Notes under the pieces: generated by a model
What the model was told of the DNA's origin: nothing
The model's input: only the letters and a program-made list of their open reading frames with translations
The model's database searches: none
Shown: piece by piece, positions 23,928 to 31,214 of the stretch
Layout of the letters: each line of letters starts with the position of its first letter
Position numbering within the stretch: position 1 is the stretch's first letter
Position numbers and translations under genes: made by a program
DNA from: Bryobacterales bacterium
GTDB lineage: Bacteria; Acidobacteriota; Terriglobia; Bryobacterales; Bryobacteraceae
Assembly (NCBI GenBank): GCA_020847975.1
Contig: JADLBD010000266.1
Span: 1-45,644, forward strand
DNA length: 45,644 nucleotides
Direction of reading: 5' to 3'

Positions 23928-25740
23928 AGTCAAAGCGGAAACGCCCGCCAACATCACCGTCCTCACTCCCCTCGACCTTGAAGAGATTCCCGGCGTCAGC
24001 ATGGACGACAAGCTGCGCATGGTTCCCGGCTTCAGCCTCTTCCGCCGCTCCTCGAGCCTCGTGGCCAATCCCACCACGCAAGGCGTTTCCCTCCGCGGCA
24101 TCGGCTCGAGCGGAGCAAGCCGCACTCTCGTCCTCTGGGATGGCGTCCCCGTGAACGATCCCTTCGGCGGATGGGTCCAGTGGCCTCGATTCGCTCCCGA
24201 GGAAATCGAGCGCGTCGAAGTGATGCGCGGAGCCTCCACCAGCGTCTTCGGCGACCGCGCCATGGGCGGAGCCATCGCCATGTTCTCCCCCAGCGCCGAA
24301 CGCACCCACTACGCGCTCGGCTATGACATCGGGAACGCCAATCAAAGTCTGCTTACCGCCAGCTTTGCCCAGGCATTCCAACAATTCGCCATCTCCGGCG
24401 ATTTTCGCGGCTACACCACCAGCGGCTACTACATCGTTCCCTCTCCCTATCGCGGACTCGCCGACACCAAGGCCGGCGTCGATTTCGTCTCCCCGTACCT
24501 CCGTTTCGATTACTTCCGCGGCAAGCAGCGCTTCTACGTGAAGACCGACATCTATATGGAGAGCAGAGACAACGGAACAGTCCTGCAAGGCAACTCCACC
24601 AGCATGGGCACCGTATCGGCGCACTACGAAGGCGGCGTCATCAACAACTTCTCCCTGCTCGGCTACCACACGCGCGAGGGCTATCATCAGTCGTTCTCCA
24701 CCGTGTTGGCCGGCCGCAACTCCGAACGCCTCACCTCCCGGCAGAAGGTGCCCTCGGAGGCGACTGGCGGCGCGCTGATGTATCGCCGCTCCTTCACGAA
24801 CATAGATATCCTCGCCGGAGCGGATGCGGTCCGCGTCGAGGGAACGTCCACGGACTTTCTGGTGCCTGCCGGCACCCGCGTAGGCGGCGGCGATCAATTC
24901 CAGCACGGCATCTTCGGACAACTGAACGCCCATAAGGGGCCCTTGCAGATGATCCTCGGATTACGTCATCAATTCACCGGACAAGGCAGCACCTTCCTCA
25001 GCCCAAGCGCGGGCCTTACCTACGGACTCGGCGCTCTGCGTCTCCGCGGCTCGGTCTATCGAAGCTACCGCGCCCCTACCCTGAACGAACTCTACCGCGA
25101 GTTTCGCGCCGGTACCGCCGTCACCCAGGCCAACCCGAACCTCCACCAGGAAGGCCTCACCGGCGTCGAGGTAGGCGCTGATTGGGTCGGCGAGACGCGC
25201 CGCCTTGGGGTCTCCGTGTTCCGCAATTCCATCAGCGACATCATCACCAACGTCACTCTCAGCGTCACGCCCGCCCAGACTATCCGCCAGCGGCGGAATG
25301 CCGCCTCCGCCTTGAGCCGCGGCGCTGAAATCGACTTCCGCCAGCGGTTCGGTCCCTTTCACATGGAATTGAGCTACCTTCTCGCCGATTCCCGCTACCG
25401 GACAGGGCTGCGCATTGCGCAGGTTCCAAAACACCAGGGTTCCGGACAACTGAGCTACGTGCGCGGAAAGACGCTGGCCACTTTCGGACTGCGCTCCGTG
25501 GCCTGGCAATTCGAGGATGATCTGAACACCAGGCTCAGCATCCTGCCCGGCTTTGCGGTCCTTCAATTCAGCGTCCGCCAGCGCCTGGCGAAAGGCTTCT
25601 CTGCGCTGGCGGAGATGGAAAACATGGTGGACCGGCAATTCTACGTGGGGTGGGCCGTTCAGCCAACGTCCACCATACCCGGCATCCCCAACACCGGCGC
25701 GCCGCGCCTCTTCCGTCTCGGCATGCGCTGGGAGCGGTAG
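23743..25740 (+). CDS. TonB-dependent outer-membrane receptor
   Basis: A 665-residue receptor from ATG 23743. The N-terminus carries a convincing signal peptide (basic MKKPVSKSYSACRK, hydrophobic GGVLLAFLAGTLLMPL, then PAQQ). The plug domain is at about residues 45-170: VTVVGEVKAETPANITVL, MVPGFSLFRRSS, GVSLRGIGSSGASRTLVLWDG and RVEVMRGASTSVFGDRAMGGAI. The rest is beta-barrel strands ending APRLFRLGMRWER. The final residue is not the typical aromatic one. Ligand unknown. The first 185 bases lie inside the DUF58 reading frame, so the two genes are tightly coupled or one end is misdrawn. Confidence 0.85.
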   Translation: MKKPVSKSYSACRKALCWRQGGVLLAFLAGTLLMPLPAQQDQGTTGAQKLEPVRTSVTVVGEVKAETPANITVLTPLDLEEIPGVSMDDKLRMVPGFSLFRRSSSLVANPTTQGVSLRGIGSSGASRTLVLWDGVPVNDPFGGWVQWPRFAPEEIERVEVMRGASTSVFGDRAMGGAIAMFSPSAERTHYALGYDIGNANQSLLTASFAQAFQQFAISGDFRGYTTSGYYIVPSPYRGLADTKAGVDFVSPYLRFDYFRGKQRFYVKTDIYMESRDNGTVLQGNSTSMGTVSAHYEGGVINNFSLLGYHTREGYHQSFSTVLAGRNSERLTSRQKVPSEATGGALMYRRSFTNIDILAGADAVRVEGTSTDFLVPAGTRVGGGDQFQHGIFGQLNAHKGPLQMILGLRHQFTGQGSTFLSPSAGLTYGLGALRLRGSVYRSYRAPTLNELYREFRAGTAVTQANPNLHQEGLTGVEVGADWVGETRRLGVSVFRNSISDIITNVTLSVTPAQTIRQRRNAASALSRGAEIDFRQRFGPFHMELSYLLADSRYRTGLRIAQVPKHQGSGQLSYVRGKTLATFGLRSVAWQFEDDLNTRLSILPGFAVLQFSVRQRLAKGFSALAEMENMVDRQFYVGWAVQPTSTIPGIPNTGAPRLFRLGMRWER

Positions 25741-25773
25741 CTCTGCCTCGCCATGCGAAAATGAAAATTTCCC

Positions 25774-27306
25774 ATGGCAAAAATCCAACGTGCATTGTTT
25801 AGCCTGACGGACAAGTCAGGCGCCGTAGAATTCGCGCGGGGCCTTTCCGCGCTCGGCGTGGAACTGATCTCCACGGGAGGAACGGCAAAGATGCTTCGCG
25901 GCGAAGGGCTCCCCGTGAAGGACGTGAGCGAGGTCACTGGCTTCCCTGAAATGCTCGACGGGCGGGTGAAAACCATCCATCCCCGCATCGCCGGCGGCAT
26001 CCTCGCCATGCGCTCCAAGCCCGATCACATGCAGGCCATCGCCGCGCACGGCATCCCCACCATCGACATGGTCGTGGTCAACCTCTACGCCTTCGAAAAA
26101 GTGGCCTCCGAAGAAGGCGTCACCCTCGAGCGGCTCATCGAAAACATCGACATCGGCGGCCCCACCATGATCCGCGCCGCCGCGAAGAACTATCCGGATG
26201 TGGCCGTGGTCGTCGACCCCGAGGACTACATTCGACTCCTTGAAGAACTGCGCTCCAACAACGGCTCACTCGCCGCGCCCACACACTGGAAACTGGCCCG
26301 CAAAGCGTTTGCTCTCACCGCCGCCTACGATTCCGCCATCACCGAACGCCTCGCCCTCGTCGACGAGCCTTCCCTGCTCCCCGCGGCCTTGCAGTTGCGT
26401 CTTCCCAGGAGCATGTCCCTGCGCTACGGAGAGAATCCACACCAGTCCGCCGCCCTCTACTCGAAGGGCGCTGAAGGCATCGCCGGCGCGACACAGTTAC
26501 ATGGCAAGGAGCTTTCTTACAACAACCTCGTGGACCTCGATGCCGCCTGGCAGCTTATCCAGGAGTTCTCCCACCCCGCCTCCGCCGTCATCAAGCACAC
26601 CAACCCCTGCGGCTGCGCCGAACAGCCCACACTTGCCGAAAGCTACCGCAAGGCCTTCGAGGCCGACCCCGTTTCCGCCTACGGCGGCGTCCTCGCCTTC
26701 AATCGCGAGGTGGATGAGGAGACCGCAAGGGAGATTGCCAGGACATTCATCGAAGCCATTGCCGCTCCATCGTATTCGGAGGAAGCGCTCACGGTATTGC
26801 GCGCGAAGAAGAATCTGCGCCTCCTCGCCGTGCCGCCCGGCGGAATCACCGGACTCGCCATTCGCTCCATCAGCGGCGGCATCCTCGCCCAGACCGCCGA
26901 TATCCACCCCCTCGACCGCGCCGCGTGCCGGGTCGCCACTACCCGCCAGCCCTCGGAAGAAGAATGGCGCGCCCTCTCCTTCGCCTGGAAGATCGTCAAG
27001 CACGTAAAGTCGAACGCCATCGTCTACGCGCGTGACGGCCAGCTCGTGAGTTCCGGCGCGGGCCAGATGAGCCGTGTCGATTCCGTCCGCTTCGGAGCCA
27101 TGAAGGCCGCGCTGCCCCTCGCCGGAACCGTCCTCGCCTCCGACGCGTTCTTTCCCTTCCCCGACGGCCTCGAGCAGGCTGCCTCCCACGGCGTCACCGC
27201 CGCCATCCAACCCGGAGGCTCGGTACGGGACGAACAAGTCATCGCCGCAGCCAACCGCCTCGGCCTTGCCATGGTCTTCACCGGCGTGCGGCATTTCCGG
27301 CATTAA
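25774..27306 (+). CDS. purH: Bifunctional AICAR formyltransferase / IMP cyclohydrolase
   Basis: A 510-residue enzyme for the last two steps of purine synthesis. The N-terminal MGS-type IMP cyclohydrolase domain (about 1-190) includes ALFSLTDKSGAVEFARGL, LISTGGTAKML, HPRIAGGILA and NIDIGGPTMIRAAAKN. The C-terminal AICAR transformylase domain includes LRYGENPHQSAALY, ELSYNNLVDLDAAW, KHTNPCGCA (catalytic Lys-His), SAYGGVLAFNREVD and near the end GGSVRDEQVIAAAN with MVFTGVRHFRH. Length and order are normal. It stands 33 bases after the TonB receptor gene without a functional link. Confidence 0.96.
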   Translation: MAKIQRALFSLTDKSGAVEFARGLSALGVELISTGGTAKMLRGEGLPVKDVSEVTGFPEMLDGRVKTIHPRIAGGILAMRSKPDHMQAIAAHGIPTIDMVVVNLYAFEKVASEEGVTLERLIENIDIGGPTMIRAAAKNYPDVAVVVDPEDYIRLLEELRSNNGSLAAPTHWKLARKAFALTAAYDSAITERLALVDEPSLLPAALQLRLPRSMSLRYGENPHQSAALYSKGAEGIAGATQLHGKELSYNNLVDLDAAWQLIQEFSHPASAVIKHTNPCGCAEQPTLAESYRKAFEADPVSAYGGVLAFNREVDEETAREIARTFIEAIAAPSYSEEALTVLRAKKNLRLLAVPPGGITGLAIRSISGGILAQTADIHPLDRAACRVATTRQPSEEEWRALSFAWKIVKHVKSNAIVYARDGQLVSSGAGQMSRVDSVRFGAMKAALPLAGTVLASDAFFPFPDGLEQAASHGVTAAIQPGGSVRDEQVIAAANRLGLAMVFTGVRHFRH

Positions 27307-27331
27307 GGCCCTCTCTACCCCATAAAGATTT

Positions 27332-27541
27332 ATGACCCTTCGTCTCAAGCTTGAGTACTGGAAAGACGGTGGCTGGTTTGTTGGCCGATTGCCACAGGTA
27401 CCCGGCGTTTTCAGCCAGGGAGCGACAATCGAGGAACTCGAGGAAAACATCCGCGACACCTATCGAATGATGCTCGAAGACCAATGCGAAGAAACTTCCT
27501 GCACCGGCGTGGAAACCAAGGAGATTGAAGTCTCGGCTTGA
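27332..27541 (+). CDS. hicB: HicB-family antitoxin
   Basis: A 69-residue protein with the HicB beta-alpha fold: LEYWKDGGWFVGRLPQVPGVFSQGATIEELEEN as a partial RNase-H-like unit, then IRDTYRMMLED and an acidic end. The YWKDGGWFVGRLPQVPGV pattern is diagnostic. There is no added helix-turn-helix, as in the short HicB subgroup. Its TGA overlaps the TTG start of hicA (TTGA), the usual antitoxin-first arrangement of this subgroup. It would neutralise HicA by direct binding. Confidence 0.85.
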   Translation: MTLRLKLEYWKDGGWFVGRLPQVPGVFSQGATIEELEENIRDTYRMMLEDQCEETSCTGVETKEIEVSA

Positions 27542-27858
27542 ACCGTCGGGACTTCATTCGGGAACTGGAGGCCGCTGGTTGTTCCCTGAAGCGATCCGGT
27601 GGGCGTCACGACATTTACCACAACAAGTCGGCGAACCTCTCATCTCCTGTGCCGCGCCACTCAGAAGTGCCAGATTCATTGTGCAAGCTGATCAGGAAAC
27701 AACCCGGCCTGACATGCCTTCCAATGCCTCATAGGGAATCAATTGTAATTCAGCCCAAGCCTCCCAGCTCGTTCGCAGGTGCTGCTCCACGTCCGCGGGC
27801 GTTAGCTCCTGCGAAACGGCATGAGGGGGGAGTGCAACGAAGGCGATGGTCATCATGA
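27538..27858 (+). CDS. hicA: HicA-family mRNA interferase toxin, C-terminally extended
   Basis: Starts at TTG 27538 inside the hicB stop. Residues 1-60 show the HicA double-stranded-RNA-binding-like fold: RRDFIRELEAAGCSLKRSGGRHDIYHN with the catalytic His24, then SSPVPRHSEVPDSLCKLIRKQPGL. HicA proteins of this type normally stop just after this point. Here the frame continues for about 40 residues of unrelated, Arg/Pro-rich sequence to 27858. A lost stop or a junction near 27713 is likely. The catalytic part looks intact, so toxicity may remain. Confidence 0.72.
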   Translation: MNRRDFIRELEAAGCSLKRSGGRHDIYHNKSANLSSPVPRHSEVPDSLCKLIRKQPGLTCLPMPHRESIVIQPKPPSSFAGAAPRPRALAPAKRHEGGVQRRRWSS

Positions 27859-27898
27859 CTACGCAGCGACTGGTTCGAATAGTTGAGGTGGAAATCAT
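27692..27898 (-). CDS. Possible short secreted protein or 5' remnant, antisense to hicA tail
   Basis: A 68-residue frame whose N-terminus resembles a signal peptide (RTSRCVVMMTIAFVAL then HAVSQ) and continues LTPADVEQHLRTSWEAWAEL before stopping near the end of the recognisable hicA sequence. A TATAAT lies about 12 bases before the ATG on this strand. It could be the surviving 5' end of a secreted-protein gene cut by the event that brought in hicBA. I do not recognise the family, and chance is possible. Confidence 0.3.
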   Translation of the reverse strand: MISTSTIRTSRCVVMMTIAFVALPPHAVSQELTPADVEQHLRTSWEAWAELQLIPYEALEGMSGRVVS

Positions 27899-28257
27899 GG
27901 ATGCCTGCCATTATAAGTGCGGCGTCATTTATAACGGCGCTCGCGCTCCCGTTGATGTGCGGCAAGTGCACTACGGTTTCATCGAAGATCCGACGGATGT
28001 GCAAACAGTGCGAAGACTGCGTCCTGTCTCCGGACGAGCGCAGCCAACTCCAACGCTGGCTGGTTGCTTTAGGAACACCACACATCATCGTCTTCCTCAA
28101 TGACCCGCAAGAACCTTCGAACAACCGCTTCAACCCCGATCCCAGCAAAGTGAAGTGGGGCGGCCAGAATTGGGAAGAGATGATGATCGGTTGGTTCGAC
28201 TACACCATCGATTCGAAGAAATCCGCTACAATGCCAACCGGAAGTGGCGGACAATAA
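27883..28257 (+). pseudogene. Fragment resembling the C-terminus of a planctomycete/acidobacterial oxidoreductase
   Basis: The frame ending TAA 28255-28257 encodes NNRFNPDPSKVKWGGQNW followed by EEMMIGWFDYTID. This resembles the end of large secreted copper-monooxygenase-like or cytochrome proteins of Acidobacteria and Planctomycetes (typical: NPDP-x3-V-x-WG-x-Q-x-WEEMMIG). Upstream, the frame loses resemblance, and the Cys-rich part (CKQCEDC) does not fit that family. It therefore looks like a decayed or truncated remnant. The end overlaps the start of the next gene by 14 bases. Confidence 0.45.
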
Positions 28258-29842
28258 ACATCTCCTCCTGCTGGCGGCCCTACTCGGCGCGCCGGCGCAA
28301 GCAGCCGATCTGGTGAAGGTGGGCGGGTTTCTCATCTCTCCCACCGAAGTCACCCAGGCGGACTACGAATCAGTCACGGGCTCGAACCCCTCCTTTTACA
28401 AAGGACCCCGGCGTCCTGTGGAGAACGTCACCTGGCGGGATGCGATCCGTTACTGCAACCTGCGCAGCACGAAGGAAGGGCTGGCACCCTGTTACAATCT
28501 GACCACCGGAAGGTGCGACCGTTCCCGCAACGGATACCGCCTGCCCACCAGCGAGGAGTGGGACCTGGCTGCCGCCTCGAGCGATCCGCAACAGGCCAAT
28601 CTGAGCACAGGGAGCACTAAGGACACTGCTCCCCTGCTCGAGTTGATTCGCAAGGGTACGCGTGACGTCGCCTCTTTCGCGCCCAACAAATCCGGGCTCT
28701 TCGACATGTTGGGCAACGTCTGGGAATGGACCGGGGATGACGAACCCGTGGTTGCGTGCGTCATTCGAGGCGGCTCGTTCCTGAGTTCGAAGTCCGGCTG
28801 GAACCGCGGTTACCGCTCCTCGCTCGAACCGGACCGCAAGAGCCGCTTTACCGGCTTCCGCGTCGTTCGCACGGCTGTTGACGACTGGTTCGAGCCCTAC
28901 AACCGCCGTCCGCCCGGCTATGAAACCTCCACCGGCAACCTGACTCCGCTCACGGACATCGCCGGGTTGAAAGAGAAATGGACCCGCATTCTCGGCTCGA
29001 TGTCGGTAAAGCCGCCTCCTCCCTCGGCCCGCCGTGCCGCTACCATCCGCAACCCCGGCTACACCGGCGAACTCATGTATCTCCGGACTGAGCCGGATTC
29101 GGAGGAAAAGATCCTCATCCTGCGGCCGGACCACCCTGTGCGCACCCCCACCCCCGTCGTGATTGTGCCCTATTACGATGTCGATGTTCCGGCAGGGCAG
29201 GATCTCTACGGCCGCCATTTCGAACCGAGCCGCGTGCGTGCCTACGCGCGCCTGGCTGTCGAGCGCGGATACATCGCCGCGGCCATCCGCTGGTTCGGCG
29301 AAAGCTATGGCGAGCGTTACGATGAGGCGGTGGCGAACCTGAAGATGCGCCACCCGAACGTCACCGGTTTGGGCAAGTGGGTATGGGATGGGCAGCGCCT
29401 GCTCGACTATCTCTATACGCTGCCGGAAGTGGATCGCAGCCACATCGGCATCATCGGGCATTCGCTCGGAGCGAAGATGGCGCTCTATGCCGCGGCTATG
29501 GATCCGCGCATCAGCTCCGTGGCCTTCTCGGAAGGCGGCATCGGATTCCACATGTCGAATTACGATGACTTCTGGTATCTCGGCGATGCCATCCACCGCC
29601 TCCCAACAGGTACGGATCAGCATGAACTGCTGGCTTTAATCGCCCCGCGCCCGTTCCTTCTGATTGGCGGCGACGAGTACGACAAAGCCGAAAGCTGGCA
29701 CTACGTCAATGCGGCGCGAGCCGTGTACCAGCGGCTAGGCAAGCCCGAGAACATCGGCTACTTCAACCATCACACCGGACATACGCCTACGCCGGAAGCG
29801 GTCTCGCTCGCCATGCGCTGGCTCGATCACTTCCTGCGCTGA
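28244..29842 (+). CDS. SUMF1-like domain fused to alpha/beta hydrolase (dienelactone-hydrolase type)
   Basis: From GTG 28244, 532 residues with a signal-like N-terminus (LLLLAALLGAPAQAA). Residues about 20-205 form a SUMF1/FGE-like domain: VKVGGFLISPTEVTQADYE, VENVTWRDAIRYCN, GYRLPTSEEWDLAA, DMLGNVWEWTGDD, VIRGGSF and FTGFRVVRT. The RGGSF-to-GFR stretch has no cysteines, so the formylglycine-generating pair is absent. Residues about 280-532 are an alpha/beta hydrolase with GHSLGAKM. The likely triad is Ser407, Asp477 (GGDEYD) and His513 (TGHTP). A secreted esterase with a binding-type SUMF1 module is the best reading. Confidence 0.78.
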   Translation: MADNKHLLLLAALLGAPAQAADLVKVGGFLISPTEVTQADYESVTGSNPSFYKGPRRPVENVTWRDAIRYCNLRSTKEGLAPCYNLTTGRCDRSRNGYRLPTSEEWDLAAASSDPQQANLSTGSTKDTAPLLELIRKGTRDVASFAPNKSGLFDMLGNVWEWTGDDEPVVACVIRGGSFLSSKSGWNRGYRSSLEPDRKSRFTGFRVVRTAVDDWFEPYNRRPPGYETSTGNLTPLTDIAGLKEKWTRILGSMSVKPPPPSARRAATIRNPGYTGELMYLRTEPDSEEKILILRPDHPVRTPTPVVIVPYYDVDVPAGQDLYGRHFEPSRVRAYARLAVERGYIAAAIRWFGESYGERYDEAVANLKMRHPNVTGLGKWVWDGQRLLDYLYTLPEVDRSHIGIIGHSLGAKMALYAAAMDPRISSVAFSEGGIGFHMSNYDDFWYLGDAIHRLPTGTDQHELLALIAPRPFLLIGGDEYDKAESWHYVNAARAVYQRLGKPENIGYFNHHTGHTPTPEAVSLAMRWLDHFLR

Positions 29843-29866
29843 GGCTCACTCGCTGAAGCGCGTCTG

Positions 29867-31213
29867 TTAGACGAAAACGCGCGGCAGTTCCCGGTGAGCG
29901 CTGGGGAAACTCTTCAATTCCGCCCCCATCGCCTTGTCGGCCACCGCAAGGTAGAGGTCCGCCACCGTGCCCGTGTGACGCGTGTGGAGCCCCGTGCTCG
30001 TCTTCTTCTGCTGTCCGGCGACGATCACCGAAAGACCGTTGTTCTTGTGGTCATTCGCTTCGGCGTGTTCGTGCACGAAAACCAGCGTCGTGCGGTCGAG
30101 AAGCGTGCCGTCGCCTTCCGGCGTGGCCTTCAGGCGTCCCAACAGCCAGGCGAACTCCTCGACGTGCCAGCGGCAGATGTCCCGCATGATCCGCTGCCCG
30201 TCAGGCGCATCGGAGCCGGGTGCCTTCCCATCGCGATGCGTATAGTCGTGATGGCGCGCCGCCGTGTAGCCGAGCCACGGGAAGCGCGACAACCCCTGAC
30301 ACTTCGTCAACATGTAGGAAGCCACGCGCGTCTGTCCGGATGCGAAGGCGTGCACCAGCAATTCGCTTTGCAGCTTGGCAATTCGCGGCCAGTCTTTCAT
30401 ATCGCCGTCGAAGTCCGGCGGATCGATCTGCCGGTAATTGGGCGGCAGGCTGGCGATGGAACGCTCCACGTCGCGCACCGAAGCCAGGTGCTCTTCCAGC
30501 CTGTTCGTGTCTTCTTTGCCGAGAGCCTTACGCAGTTCCGCGGCATCGTCGCGAATCGCGTCCAGCACACTCTTCTTGCGATTCACCCAACCCAGATCCC
30601 GCGCTCCAAACAGCCGGTCGAAGAGCTTGTTCGGCAACATCTCGGGAGGCAGCGCGCGGTCGAAACCAGCCCAACTCATGTTGCGCTGCACGCTCTCTCC
30701 GAAGGATTCCTGCGAGACGCCGATCTGGAGCGAGCGGAAGCGCGAATCGCCGCCGATTTTGCCCGCGATCAGTTGATCAATCGACGGCCCTCCCGCGCCG
30801 CGCCCGGTGAACTGCGTTCCGGTCATCAGCGCGCTCATCGAACGGTGGTGGTCGTTCCCGGGCCCGGGAAGCCGGGCAGCGGGATTGTCGAGGCCGGTAA
30901 TGATATGGATGTCGTTACGGAACGGATCGAGCGGCGCCAGACACGGCGTCATCACATAATTCGGCCCCGTCTCGGTGGGGATCCAGTAGCGCTCCACAAT
31001 GCCGTTGCCGTTGAACCAGAGCACGAACCGCGAGGGTGGCGCCGGCTGCGAATCCCTCGCCGGCGCGGGCGCAGCGTAAGCCGTGCCCGTCGAGTTGAAC
31101 ATTGCCGCCAGCGGCGGAAGCCCAACAATTGCGCGCATGCCGGGAACAGCGGAAAATCCGCGCAGAAAGAGTCGTCTCGAGAGGGATCGATCGCGTGTAT
31201 GAACGGAGGCCAT
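29867..31213 (-). CDS. Tat-exported DUF1552 protein
   Basis: A 448-residue DUF1552 protein. The N-terminus has a twin-arginine signal (LSRRLFLRGFSAVPG). Conserved blocks: RFVLWFNGNGIVERYW, HIITGLDNPAA, GNDHHRSMSALMTGTQ, SIDQLIAGKIG, GWVNRKKSVLDAIRDD and LVFVHEHAEANDHKNN. DUF1552 proteins are nearly always paired with DUF1592-type cytochrome-like proteins, as here, where that gene ends one base upstream. The pair is thought to act in the periplasm, but the reaction is unknown. The His-rich blocks suggest metal binding. Confidence 0.85.
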   Translation of the reverse strand: MASVHTRDRSLSRRLFLRGFSAVPGMRAIVGLPPLAAMFNSTGTAYAAPAPARDSQPAPPSRFVLWFNGNGIVERYWIPTETGPNYVMTPCLAPLDPFRNDIHIITGLDNPAARLPGPGNDHHRSMSALMTGTQFTGRGAGGPSIDQLIAGKIGGDSRFRSLQIGVSQESFGESVQRNMSWAGFDRALPPEMLPNKLFDRLFGARDLGWVNRKKSVLDAIRDDAAELRKALGKEDTNRLEEHLASVRDVERSIASLPPNYRQIDPPDFDGDMKDWPRIAKLQSELLVHAFASGQTRVASYMLTKCQGLSRFPWLGYTAARHHDYTHRDGKAPGSDAPDGQRIMRDICRWHVEEFAWLLGRLKATPEGDGTLLDRTTLVFVHEHAEANDHKNNGLSVIVAGQQKKTSTGLHTRHTGTVADLYLAVADKAMGAELKSFPSAHRELPRVFV

Positions 31214-31214
31214 G

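Noticed and set aside
28244..29842. SUMF1-hydrolase protein as the formylglycine-generating enzyme for the sulfatase at 4357
   Set aside because: The segment that should carry the catalytic cysteines has none, so it cannot be assigned that activity.
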